Program-made: the position numbers and the translations under genes
The notes under the pieces: model-generated
What the model saw: the letters and a program-made list of their open reading frames with translations, nothing else
Database searches by the model: none
What the model was told of the DNA's origin: nothing
Assembly: GCF_021533215.1 (NCBI RefSeq)
Contig: NZ_JAJNKA010000015.1
Location: 89,265-153,264, forward strand
Reading direction: 5' to 3'
From: Portibacter lacus
GTDB lineage: Bacteria; Bacteroidota; Bacteroidia; Chitinophagales; Saprospiraceae
DNA length: 64,000 bases
Part shown: one piece after another, positions 54,776-62,379 of the stretch
How the letters are laid out: every line of letters starts with the position of its first letter
Position numbering within the stretch: the first letter of the stretch is position 1

Positions 54776-55717
54776 TTAGTTTTTTGCAATTGAGATAACT
54801 ACGCTACCTTTTTTGTGTCCTTGTTCCACATATTTATGCGCTTCTACCATTTGTTCCAAAGGATAAACACTATCAATAGTAGGCTTTAATTTACCTTGCT
54901 CAACGAGGTCTTTGATTTTGATAAAATCAGCTTTGGAAGTCGAAGGTGCACTATCGTCAACAGAGACATATTTTCCATTTGGAGAAAGTGCTTTTTTGCT
55001 ACGAATTTTTAATACTGACGTTTTTGTTTTACCTACCGCATCGAACACAAAATTGTATTCTTCTAATTGAGCAACTGCATTAGAAAGTGTATAGTCAATT
55101 ACTTTATCAGCGCCCAGAGATTTCACTAAATTAAAATTCTTAGCACTACAGACAGCCGTAACGATAGCGCCTGAATTTTTAGCAAGTTGGGTAGCTAATA
55201 AGCCTACACTTCCTGATGCACCATAAATTAATACCTTATGATTCGGTTGGATTTTCATGTTTTTGAAATAGAACCAAGCCAAACCAGCTCCATAAGGAAT
55301 GGCCGCCGCCTCTTCAAAATTTAGGTTAGCAGGTTTGAGACTTAAATTCCAATCTTCGGGTAAACACATATACTCAGCATAAGCTCCAAACCGAAGTTTA
55401 AAAGCAGACATGGAACCAGATGCAAAAACAGCATCTCCTTTTTTGAAAGAGTTGACATTTTTTCCTACACGTTCAACAACCCCAGATAAAACCATTCCCA
55501 TAATTGGGTTTTTAGGCTTTCCAAACCCCATCATAAGTTGTATCAGAAAACGATAGATAAATGGAGCATTTAAACCACGCATCAGAACATCGCTTGCAGT
55601 AACAGAAGTAGCATATATTTTTATAAGTACTTCGTTATCCTTTGGAGTTGGCTTTGGCACTTCTTTTAATTCTAATACTTCAGGTGAACCGTATTTCCTA
55701 CAAACTATTGCCTTCAT
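54776..55717 (-). CDS. MDR family NAD(P)-dependent quinone oxidoreductase-like alcohol dehydrogenase
   Basis: A 313-residue medium-chain dehydrogenase/reductase. It opens MKAIVCRKYGSPEVLELKEV, has GMVLSGVVERVGKNVNSFKK, the NADPH-binding VLIYGASGSVGLLATQLAKN and GADKVIDY. It lacks the cysteine and histidine ligands of zinc alcohol dehydrogenases, so it belongs to the zinc-free quinone-reductase-like branch. It probably reduces reactive quinones or enones. It lies on the minus strand, convergent with the Crp/Fnr gene. Its upstream region has a near-palindrome at 55783-55796. Confidence 0.9.
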   Translation of the reverse strand: MKAIVCRKYGSPEVLELKEVPKPTPKDNEVLIKIYATSVTASDVLMRGLNAPFIYRFLIQLMMGFGKPKNPIMGMVLSGVVERVGKNVNSFKKGDAVFASGSMSAFKLRFGAYAEYMCLPEDWNLSLKPANLNFEEAAAIPYGAGLAWFYFKNMKIQPNHKVLIYGASGSVGLLATQLAKNSGAIVTAVCSAKNFNLVKSLGADKVIDYTLSNAVAQLEEYNFVFDAVGKTKTSVLKIRSKKALSPNGKYVSVDDSAPSTSKADFIKIKDLVEQGKLKPTIDSVYPLEQMVEAHKYVEQGHKKGSVVISIAKN

Positions 55718-55782
55718 AAATTGAAATTTTATTGAAAATTATAATTACTTTACAAATTTCGTGGAAGATTTAATGAAATTCA

Positions 55783-55796
55783 TTGACTTGAGTTAA
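55783..55796. promoter_or_regulatory. FNR/CRP-like near-palindrome upstream of the MDR gene
   Basis: TTGACTTGAGTTAA has TTGAC against GTTAA (four of five pairs) around a 4-base centre. It is centred about 72 bp before the MDR start codon, similar in form and distance to the boxes at 23154 and 60747. Confidence 0.4.
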
Positions 55797-55832
55797 GAAA
55801 TAAAGAAAACACCATAGAACAAAGCATAAAAT

Positions 55833-55882
55833 GTCAATGTCAGCTAAACGCCGCCACTGCATTTATGCAAACCGCTGTGCTT
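55833..55882. repeat. attC-like element 10, degenerate
   Basis: Contains GTCAGCTAAACGCC near the left end and CCGCTGTGC near the right end, with a GCATTTATGC hairpin between. The right end is one base from the GTTGTGC of element 8. The TTCATTATCAGAAAC that follows is shared with the region before the DUF6090 gene at 62380. Confidence 0.4.
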
Positions 55883-55904
55883 CATTATCAGAAACAGCTA
55901 ACCA

Positions 55905-56648
55905 ATGATAAAATTCTTTAGAAAAATTAGACAAAACTTACTTTCAGAAGGAAAAACTGGAAAGTATTTCAAATATTCTATTGGCGAGATAGTTCTTGTT
56001 GTCATTGGAATTTTGATTGCGCTTCAAATCAATAATTGGAACCAAGAACGAATCCAGAAGATTGAAGAACAAACAATTGTAAAGAACATTCATGATGAAT
56101 ATTTGCAAAACAAAACGATTTTAGAAAGAAGAATTGAGGAAGCGGAATTATGTGAGGCAGCCCTTATACAATTGATGAATATTATGGGCAAAGAGGAAGA
56201 TTATCTTAAAAAGCAAAATGTCGATAGTTTACTTTTTTATGCCTTTGACCCTCCTATATTCAGACCCTCGGAAAACACCATTTCTGGTCTCATACAATCA
56301 GGCCGTTTGGATTTGCTCCAAAATAAGGAATTAGTTGATTTAATATATAATTGGGGACGAACGATGAAGGCGTTGACAGATAGAACAACAAGATTTACTA
56401 CAATATCTGATAACGAGATTTTTCCCTACCTATCAAAAAAATATTCCTATAAAGATATCGATGCCTATGGTCCATTAAATTGGAAAGAAAAATCAAACCT
56501 GAAGGTGAATAAACTTCAAATTTTTAAAGAAATTGAATTCGAAAATCTTACTGACAATTTTTTATACTGGATGGCAGATAACAAAAATCTATTTATAGAA
56601 TTAGACTTATTGATTGATAAAATTCTTACGGAAACGCAATATGATTAA
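55905..56648 (+). CDS. DUF6090 family membrane protein (copy 3)
   Basis: A 247-residue protein with the DUF6090 signature: MIKFFRKIRQNLLSEGKTGK, then KYFKYSIGEIVLVVIGILIA as the membrane span, then NNWNQE and a long helical domain. The body ends in a helix with NLFIELDLLIDKI. It sits 18 bp before another DUF6090 gene, so both are in one operon, the only tandem pair in the window. Function is unknown. Confidence 0.9.
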   Translation: MIKFFRKIRQNLLSEGKTGKYFKYSIGEIVLVVIGILIALQINNWNQERIQKIEEQTIVKNIHDEYLQNKTILERRIEEAELCEAALIQLMNIMGKEEDYLKKQNVDSLLFYAFDPPIFRPSENTISGLIQSGRLDLLQNKELVDLIYNWGRTMKALTDRTTRFTTISDNEIFPYLSKKYSYKDIDAYGPLNWKEKSNLKVNKLQIFKEIEFENLTDNFLYWMADNKNLFIELDLLIDKILTETQYD

Positions 56649-56666
56649 ATCATATATAACTACCCA

Positions 56667-57455
56667 ATGATGAAATTCTTTAAAAAAATTAGACAGAAAA
56701 TGCTGACTGAAAGTAAATTCAGAAAGTATCTTCTTTATGCTATCGGAGAAATTATTCTTGTGGTAATTGGAATTCTAATTGCTTTGAGCATCAACAATTG
56801 GAATGAGAAACAGAAAGAGTTAGCCAAGGAGCAATTAATTTTAAAACAATTAAATAGTGAATATCAAAGTAATCTGAATCAACTCGATCAAAAAATACTG
56901 ATGCGTAATGAGGCACTAGAGGCCTGCAACAATGTGCTAAATCATATAGATAATCCTAATTCAATTAAGGAAGATGAGTTCTATCAATCATTGTGGATAC
57001 TATTTAGAGACCCAACTTTTGACCCTATAAAAAACGATATAGTTGGTTCAGAAAATCTTCGCTTAATAAATAATGATACCTTGGTGAGATTTTTATCTAA
57101 TTGGTCTTCTGAAGTATTTCAAGTCCAAGAATTAGAGTTAGAGTATCAAAAATTTAGAACAGAGATTTTATTGCCTTGTTATCTCAGATTGGGAGTTTCA
57201 AGGAACGTAAATAATAATTTATGGAAAGATGGATACACTCCTACTGAAGCATTAGATAAAGAATCCAAAAAAAAATTCACTATAAAGCCAACAAAAAAAA
57301 GTTTGAATTTGAATAAGATTCTTGAAGATGTTGAATTGGAAGGTATAGTTAGCCAAGTAATTACACATCATCAAGTTACAAACATACAATCGCAGACTTT
57401 GCGTATGAGGATAATAAATATGCTCGAAATTATTGAAAGGGAAATTAAAAAATAA
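56667..57455 (+). CDS. DUF6090 family membrane protein (copy 4)
   Basis: A 262-residue paralogue of the upstream gene: MMKFFKKIRQKMLTESKFRK, LLYAIGEIILVVIGILIALS, NNWNEK and a helical domain ending IINMLEIIEREIKK. The membrane span is nearly the same as in copies 2, 3 and 5, while the C-terminal domain is quite different, which suggests that the C-terminus sets partner or function. Its stop codon is 7 bp before the next attC-like element. Confidence 0.9.
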   Translation: MMKFFKKIRQKMLTESKFRKYLLYAIGEIILVVIGILIALSINNWNEKQKELAKEQLILKQLNSEYQSNLNQLDQKILMRNEALEACNNVLNHIDNPNSIKEDEFYQSLWILFRDPTFDPIKNDIVGSENLRLINNDTLVRFLSNWSSEVFQVQELELEYQKFRTEILLPCYLRLGVSRNVNNNLWKDGYTPTEALDKESKKKFTIKPTKKSLNLNKILEDVELEGIVSQVITHHQVTNIQSQTLRMRIINMLEIIEREIKK

Positions 57456-57461
57456 CACAAC

Positions 57462-57611
57462 CACAACACCGTGTTTTAAACATAGCCATTACAGGCTTTC
57501 CAAGAGGTTTTGCTTATTTATTAAGTCCGCCAAATTTTTATTTTTTTATATTTAGAAATTAAAAGGTAAATAGATAAATAATAATTCGGCTCGTGCTAAA
57601 TCATTGTTAAA
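57462..57611. repeat. attC-like element 11 (long form, right half uncertain)
   Basis: The left half CACAACACCGTGTTTTAAAC lies 7 bp after the DUF6090 stop codon. A right core may be GTTAAAA at 57605. The 140 bp between hold GGCTTTCCAAGAGGTTTTGC and CGGCTCGTGCTAAATCATTG. Pairing is poor and the call is tentative. Confidence 0.35.
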
Positions 57612-57745
57612 AATAGATATAGAATTTAGTTAGGCACCATTAAGTAGTACAGAATGAAAACTTAAACAATTAATTGATTCAAATAAAATCAGAGACCAAC
57701 GATTCTGATCAATAGAATTTTAAATAAATATAAAACTAAATCTAA

Positions 57746-58276
57746 ATGAGTCCAATTGGTAAATTGTATCTCAAAGTCTTTCTCTTATTAGGTTTGCCGT
57801 TTAGTATGGGTATGACAATATTCGACATAATTTTAGGAGATGGATTTTCAATTTTTAAATTTATTTTTCTGTTCGTCTTTTTTGGATTATTTATGTCTTT
57901 ATTTTTGGTGGCGAAGCAAAAAAGAAAGCTCAAGGAACTTGGGGTTTCTGATTATACTGATAGCAATTTGAAAGTGAATCAAACTGCAACGTTAGTTTCA
58001 AAACTCAATTTTATAGAGCTTTCACAAAAATTACAAGATGATGTAGTTTTAGGAAAAATGAATTTTGATCAAACTAAGGATTCTATAAAGTTAAGTTCAG
58101 GAGCTTCTTGGCGATCTTGGGGTGAAATCATTAGTATTCAATCAAAGGAATTGACTGATGGTAAATACGAATATAGCATATCAAGTAGGCCAAAAATGAA
58201 GTCTACAATAATTGATTCTGGTAAAAATTTAGAAAATGTAATGGCAATACAACGCGCATTGGAAAACGTTGCCTAA
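57746..58276 (+). CDS. Uncharacterised two-span membrane protein
   Basis: A 176-residue protein with two hydrophobic segments (YLKVFLLLGLPFSMGMTIFD and FKFIFLFVFFGLFMSLFLVA) and a soluble C-terminus with KLNFIELSQKLQDDVVLGK and SSGASWRSWGEIISIQS. I know no family. Its stop codon TAA (58274-58276) is inside GCCTAAC, the left core of attC-like element 12, as in true integron cassettes. Confidence 0.65.
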   Translation: MSPIGKLYLKVFLLLGLPFSMGMTIFDIILGDGFSIFKFIFLFVFFGLFMSLFLVAKQKRKLKELGVSDYTDSNLKVNQTATLVSKLNFIELSQKLQDDVVLGKMNFDQTKDSIKLSSGASWRSWGEIISIQSKELTDGKYEYSISSRPKMKSTIIDSGKNLENVMAIQRALENVA

Positions 58277-58338
58277 CTTTATATGATGACAGCATATCCT
58301 CCGACGTCGGAGACGCCGCATATAATTATACGTTCATG
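58271..58338. repeat. attC-like imperfect palindrome 12
   Basis: The left end GCCTAAC matches the classical integron RYYYAAC left core exactly; the right end is GTTCATG. A perfect 14-bp palindrome CTCCGACGTCGGAG (58299-58312) is near the centre, and CATAT/ATATA arms flank it. The next ATG (58379) is 47 bp after the GTT core. Confidence 0.75.
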
Positions 58339-58378
58339 CATCAAATCCTTTAAAAATTTCATTAATACATATTACAAT

Positions 58379-58834
58379 ATGAAACAACCTTCAATTTTAA
58401 CATTAATTCTAATTTTTTTCTTTTTAAGTTTTTATGCTCAAGGACAAAGCCAGCAGGATACTTTGGACATTAAACAAGTTGCCATAGATTACATTGAATC
58501 TCAGCATAATGTTAAGCCCGATCAATTTGAAAGAGCAGCACACCCAAGAATGGTGAAAAGAACTTTTTGGACAAATAAAAAAACGGGGAAAGAGTATCTA
58601 AGAGAAACGTTCACAGATGCAATGATTTTACTTGCGGAAACATATAATGTGGATAAAGATAAATTTCCAGTCCCGCCAAAAAAAGAAGTAATTATTCTTG
58701 ATATTTTTGATAAAGTGGCCTCAGTCAAACTAATTGCTGATGATTGGATAGACTATATGCATATAGTAAAAATAAACGGAAAGTGGCAGATTGTAAATGT
58801 ATTGTGGCAGTTTAATGATTCCAAAAAACATTAA
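58379..58834 (+). CDS. Exported NTF2-like (putative lumazine-binding) protein
   Basis: The start at 58379 gives a signal peptide (ILTLILIFFFLSFYAQG); earlier in-frame ATG codons fall inside element 12. The mature 130 residues contain VAIDYIESQHNVKPDQFERA, AAHPRMVKR, VIILDIFDKVASVKLIADDW and MHIVKINGKWQIVNVLWQF, the order of the NTF2-like lumazine-binding family (PF12893). Such proteins are often accessory periplasmic proteins of unknown ligand. It shares its unit with a broken DUF5946 gene. Confidence 0.78.
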   Translation: MKQPSILTLILIFFFLSFYAQGQSQQDTLDIKQVAIDYIESQHNVKPDQFERAAHPRMVKRTFWTNKKTGKEYLRETFTDAMILLAETYNVDKDKFPVPPKKEVIILDIFDKVASVKLIADDWIDYMHIVKINGKWQIVNVLWQFNDSKKH

Positions 58835-58873
58835 ATCTACGATTCTTAATTAGCGAATGAATCAATCATAAAA

Positions 58874-59170
58874 ATGGAAGATTATATAACTTGTTTTTCA
58901 TGCGACGCTAAATCCTTGAATTTTGATGGAAATTGTCATGAATATATGCTCTCTTCTCCAGGTTGTTATGAGATGTTTAATGAAGTTTTAGAAAAGGAAT
59001 ATTCTGACTATAGGTTTTCAAAAGCACATCATTATACTGTTGATGCTTATGCGATACAACATCCGGGGGAATTGAAAAATCAAAAGGCAGTTAACTCTGT
59101 TGGCATTCATCTTGTAAGTTTATACTTCCTATTTGAAAAAAGTATGAATTTGGACTATGCAGCTGAGTGA
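58874..59170 (+). pseudogene. DUF5946 family gene truncated by an IS21-family end
   Basis: 98 residues remain, with the N-terminal DUF5946 pattern: CFSCDAKSLNFDGNCHEYML, SSPGCYEMF, then EYSDYRFSKAHHYTVDAYAI, QHPGEL and NSVGIHLVSLYFLFEKSM. The family usually runs to about 150 residues. The frame stops at TGA 59168-59170 after DYAAE, 11 bp before an IS21-family terminal sequence, so the insertion has removed the C-terminus. The cysteines and histidines retained may bind metal. It may still be expressed but is probably inactive. Confidence 0.8.
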
Positions 59171-59181
59171 TAATTCTGATG

Positions 59182-59395
59182 TGTTTGACCCCCTATGTGG
59201 ATAACTCGCTATTTCAATTTACAATTATATTTTAGATCTGTTTCTGAGGATTTCCCCGTTGAAATCAATTCTGTGTGCTTTAGGTAAAATTCTGTCTAAG
59301 ATTGCATCAGCGATAATATGAAAATTAAAAGCTTACAATCGGATCTTGATGTAAATAGAGAAACTGCGTCAAAAGCTGTATTTTGAGGAAATGCC
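59182..59395 (-). mobile_element. istB: IS21-family remnant with the tail of istB
   Basis: From TGTTTGACCCCCTATGTGGA onward the sequence matches the element at 63886 over about 90 bp. On the minus strand the stop at 59225-59227 ends the peptide ADAILDRILPKAHRIDFNGE, followed by ILRNRSKI, the C-terminus of IstB-type ATPases. An in-frame TAA cuts this frame upstream and further similarity is lost by about 59390. The remnant lies between DUF5946 and attC-like element 13 and is inactive. Confidence 0.8.
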
Positions 59396-59399
59396 AGCC

Positions 59400-59466
59400 G
59401 ATAACAATATATGTGACGGAAGACTACCCTTCGGGATAGTCCTCCGCATATAATCATCCGTTTTGG
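59400..59466. repeat. attC-like imperfect palindrome 13
   Basis: Left end GATAACA, right end GTTTTGG. Arms TATATGTGACGGAAGACTA and TAGTCCTCCGCATATA surround the loop CCCTTCGGG. It starts within a few bases of the end of the IS21 remnant. Confidence 0.7.
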
Positions 59467-59679
59467 AAATAAATATTAAAAAATTTCTTTTATATAGGAC
59501 TACAGGTAATCAATAAAAGTCAATTTAGAATATTTTTGAAGATCTAAATGCTTAATGGATTCTTTATTTCCAAAAAAGCTATTACACTACATAATTTAGA
59601 ATAAGATTAAATGATTTAGTACTATTTATAAAAAAAAATTATACTTTTTGCTAACAATTGAATAAAATAATAGCTGAAT

Positions 59680-59985
59680 ATGAAAAACTCATTGTATTTA
59701 AAATTACTTTTTGTATTTGTTCTTTATTCTTCTACGGTCACGTTTATAAATAGTCAAGGGGATCCGCCTCCACCCTCACCGCCACCTCCACCTCAGCTAG
59801 CAACATTAAAGAATCTTGGCCTCCAACAACTAGGATATGGTGTTTTTAGCGAGAGATATGATATGCCAGCAACAGAAGTCTCTTTCACAATGAAATCTGA
59901 TAAAAAATCACATGATGTAAAACTAGGAGAGCTTATTCGAATCAATGGTGTTTGGAAAGTCTTTACTTACCCACGATTTAATTGA
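59680..59985 (+). CDS. Small exported protein with a proline-rich segment
   Basis: A 101-residue protein with a signal peptide (LYLKLLFVFVLYSSTVTFIN) followed by a run of 13 prolines broken by one serine (about residues 28-41) and a C-terminal domain with LQQLGYGVFSERYDMPA and VKLGELIRINGVWKVFTYPR. I recognise no family. Proline runs give extended spacers, so the C-terminal domain may be held away from the membrane. It is the sole gene of its unit and starts 220 bp after element 13. Confidence 0.6.
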   Translation: MKNSLYLKLLFVFVLYSSTVTFINSQGDPPPPSPPPPPQLATLKNLGLQQLGYGVFSERYDMPATEVSFTMKSDKKSHDVKLGELIRINGVWKVFTYPRFN

Positions 59986-60061
59986 TTAAATAATAAAAGC
60001 AAACATTTTAAAAAAAAAATTTGAGACCTAAAACACAACTGCATCCAAAAAAAAGTACTAC

Positions 60062-60128
60062 CGAGAACAGGCCGAGATCACATAATTCTTCCTACGGTCG
60101 GACTCTGGATGTGGCGATCACGTTGGGC
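60062..60128. repeat. attC-like imperfect palindrome 14
   Basis: The right end GTTGGGC matches the classical core GTTRRRY exactly. The left side starts CGAGAACAGGCC. GATCACAT pairs with ATGTGGCGATC; the inner GGTCGGACTCTGGATGT is the same as in element 8. The next ATG (60150) is 28 bp after the core. Confidence 0.72.
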
Positions 60129-60149
60129 GTAATGTAAAATCCTCCGAAT

Positions 60150-60728
60150 ATGACAGAGTTATTAATACAAAATATTTTAAACCATATTACGCTTTCCAAA
60201 AAAGAGATAGATAGCTTTTGCAACTTATTCGACCAAAAAGAAGTTCAAAAAAAACACTTTTTACTGCGAGAAGGTCAAATTTGCAAGTTTGAGGGCTTTG
60301 TTACTAAAGGTCTTTTTAGAGTATATAATATAGATAATAATGGCTTTGAACAAGTACTCTATTTTGCACAGGAAAATTGGTGGATAACCGATATCGACAG
60401 TTTTACCAATGAAACGCCATCACAACTTTACATACAAGCGTTAGAGGAAAGTGAAGTATTATTAATTTCAAAAAAAGACAAAGAGCTTGCCTATGATAAC
60501 ATTCCAAAAATAGAAAAACTGTTTAGAGTAATGACTCAAAAAACGCATATCTCGTTACAACGAAGAATGATAGATAATTTGAGTAAAACTGCCGACCAAC
60601 GTTATATAGACTTTATAGAAAAATATCCTAACCTCTTTCAACGATTAACCAACGTGCAGATTGCCGCTTACTTGGGCATAAGCCACGAGTTTTTGAGTAA
60701 AATAAGGCGAAAAATCGCTAGTAAATAA
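60150..60728 (+). CDS. Crp/Fnr family transcriptional regulator (copy 4)
   Basis: A 192-residue regulator: HFLLREGQICKFEGFVTKGL and QVLYFAQENWWITDIDSFTN in the effector domain, and LTNVQIAAYLGISHEFLSKI as the helix-turn-helix. It is most like copy 2, with the ENW(W/L) segment. It starts right after attC-like element 14 and is followed by a perfect palindrome and an MBL-fold gene, probably its target. Confidence 0.9.
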   Translation: MTELLIQNILNHITLSKKEIDSFCNLFDQKEVQKKHFLLREGQICKFEGFVTKGLFRVYNIDNNGFEQVLYFAQENWWITDIDSFTNETPSQLYIQALEESEVLLISKKDKELAYDNIPKIEKLFRVMTQKTHISLQRRMIDNLSKTADQRYIDFIEKYPNLFQRLTNVQIAAYLGISHEFLSKIRRKIASK

Positions 60729-60746
60729 TAGTAGAAAATTCATTTA

Positions 60747-60760
60747 TTGAACTTGTTCAA
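60747..60760. promoter_or_regulatory. Crp/Fnr-like operator before the MBL-fold gene
   Basis: TTGAACTTGTTCAA is a perfect 14-bp palindrome with the TTGA/TCAA ends of the Crp/Fnr class. It lies 19 bp after the regulator's stop codon and is centred about 63 bp before the MBL start codon. A TTTTG (60763-60767) and CATCTTTGT (60784-60792) downstream could be a -33/-7 promoter pair, though the spacing is a little short. Confidence 0.6.
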
Positions 60761-60816
60761 TGTTTTGAAGTAGGTAACCGTTGCATCTTTGTACCATCAT
60801 TAAAAACAAGACAAAA

Positions 60817-61707
60817 ATGAAATCGATTATTTCAACAGTATTTTTAACAATTTTAATTTTATTCAAAATGAACGCACAAGAACAAAGTTTTAAAACAATA
60901 GAAACAAGCAAATTTAGACTTCAAGTTTACAACGCATCAGAAAATAGTTTTGGTGTGGCATCTGTAATTATTTCAGGTAAAAACGATGCCGTATTAATAG
61001 ATGCACAATTTACCTTGGCAGAAGCCGAAAAAGTAGCACAAGAAATCAAAAACTCAGGAAAGAACTTAACTACAATTTATGTTTCGCATGGCGACCCAGA
61101 TTTTTATTTCGGATTAGAAGTCTTCAAAAAATATTTCCCAGAGGTTACGGCTTATGCTTCGTCTGCAACAATAGAGCATATTAAAGTTACAGCTCAAAAG
61201 AAATTGGAAGTTTGGGGCGAAAAATTAGGCAATAACATCACATCTAATGTTGTCTTACCTCAAGTTCTAAAAGGAAATTCGATTGAGTTAGAAGGCGAAA
61301 AACTAGAAATCATTGGTTTAGACGAATTCCCAAAAAGAACCTTTGTATGGATACCATCAATTAGAACAGCTTTAGGCGGAATTAATGTTTTTGGCACAAC
61401 ATTTAATGTGTGGATGGCAGATGCACAAACAACAGAGGTTCGTCACAACTGGATCTCGATCTTAAATACTATCAGCGAATTAAAACCTGAAATAGTAATC
61501 CCAGCACACGCAAATACCAATTCAGATTTCACTATTGATGCTGTAAACCACACGAAGAATTATATTCTATTTTATGAAGAAGCTTTGAGTAGCAATAAAA
61601 CTTCTGAAGCGTTAATAGCAACAATAAAATCAAAATATCCAAATTTAACTTTTGAAACAGCCTTAATGTTAGGAGCAAAAGTGAACACAGGAGAAATGAA
61701 ATGGTAA
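60817..61707 (+). CDS. Exported MBL-fold hydrolase-like protein with an altered metal motif
   Basis: ATG at 60817 begins a signal peptide (MKSIISTVFLTILILFKMNA). The beta-lactamase-like fold is shown by VASVIISGKNDAVLIDAQFT, LTTIYVSHGDPDFYFGLEVF, WIPSIRTALGGINVFG and IVIPAHAN. The usual HxHxDH metal motif reads SHGDPDFYFG here, so two of the metal-binding histidines are missing; one-metal or non-hydrolytic activity is possible. It is probably regulated by the Crp/Fnr gene upstream. Its stop codon overlaps the next gene's start by 7 bp, so the two are coupled. Confidence 0.82.
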   Translation: MKSIISTVFLTILILFKMNAQEQSFKTIETSKFRLQVYNASENSFGVASVIISGKNDAVLIDAQFTLAEAEKVAQEIKNSGKNLTTIYVSHGDPDFYFGLEVFKKYFPEVTAYASSATIEHIKVTAQKKLEVWGEKLGNNITSNVVLPQVLKGNSIELEGEKLEIIGLDEFPKRTFVWIPSIRTALGGINVFGTTFNVWMADAQTTEVRHNWISILNTISELKPEIVIPAHANTNSDFTIDAVNHTKNYILFYEEALSSNKTSEALIATIKSKYPNLTFETALMLGAKVNTGEMKW

Positions 61708-62165
61708 GAACTCTAATAATCATCAACTTGACAATGCTTCTAGTATTGTCAAGTTGTTCATTTAAACAAGAAGTTATGAAAAATCTCGATATAATAAAAA
61801 GTACCTATGAAGGTAAAACATCAGAAGAAAACGGCAAAAATTTAACCAAATATGTAGCTGAAGATATCAGTTGGACAGAAGCTAAGGGCTTTCCATATGC
61901 AGGAACTTATATTGGTTTAGAAAGTGTTACCGAAAATGTTTTTAAACGCTTAGCTAGCGAGTGGATTGATTATAAATTTTCACCCGAAGATTATATTGCA
62001 AATGAAGACAAAGTAGTTGCTTATGGCACCTATTCGGGTACATATAAAAAAACGAACAAGTATTTTGAAGCAAGAGTTGCCCATATATGGAAACTGAATA
62101 ATGGCAAGATTATCAGTTTTGAGCAGTTTGTAGATAGTAAATCGGTTGACGAAGCAATACGTTAA
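61701..62165 (+). CDS. SnoaL/NTF2-like lipoprotein
   Basis: A 154-residue protein with a lipoprotein signal (MVRTLIIINLTMLLVLSSC). The NTF2-like fold shows in NLTKYVAEDISWTEAKGFPY, GTYIGLESVTENVFKRLASE, VVAYGTYSGTYKKTNKYFEA and RVAHIWKLNNGKIISFEQFV. Members bind or isomerise small hydrophobic compounds, or act as accessory proteins. It overlaps the MBL-fold gene by 7 bp, which suggests they share a substrate. Its stop codon is 9 bp before attC-like element 15. Confidence 0.85.
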   Translation: MVRTLIIINLTMLLVLSSCSFKQEVMKNLDIIKSTYEGKTSEENGKNLTKYVAEDISWTEAKGFPYAGTYIGLESVTENVFKRLASEWIDYKFSPEDYIANEDKVVAYGTYSGTYKKTNKYFEARVAHIWKLNNGKIISFEQFVDSKSVDEAIR

Positions 62166-62173
62166 AACACTAC

Positions 62174-62233
62174 TCCCAACAACGTGTGTAGGGCATAGCA
62201 CTCTGTGGTATGCTCCGACACCATACACGGAAC
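62174..62233. repeat. attC-like imperfect palindrome 15 (right core degenerate)
   Basis: Left end TCCCAACAACGTGTGTAGGG with a good stem: GTGTGTAGGGCATAGCA against TGCTCCGACACCATACAC. The right end reads CGGAACGA where a GTT core would be expected, so the core has decayed. Confidence 0.55.
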
Positions 62234-62307
62234 GATGAAGAAGTGAATTTCGCCTAAAATTATTCCCACTCCAACACATTTTACTTAAAATTACATAACT
62301 TTAATTG

Positions 62308-62358
62308 TAACGATTTACGGAAGGCAAAACTCCTCTTATCGCTATCACGTTGTTCTTC
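62308..62358. repeat. attC-like element 16
   Basis: AACGAT on the left pairs with ATCACGTT on the right; AGG/CCT arms flank a short loop. The right end GTTGTTC lies about 30 bp before the DUF6090 start. Between elements 15 and 16 only about 75 bp remain, which may be an emptied unit. Confidence 0.45.
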
Positions 62359-62379
62359 ATTACCAGAAACCACTAACCA

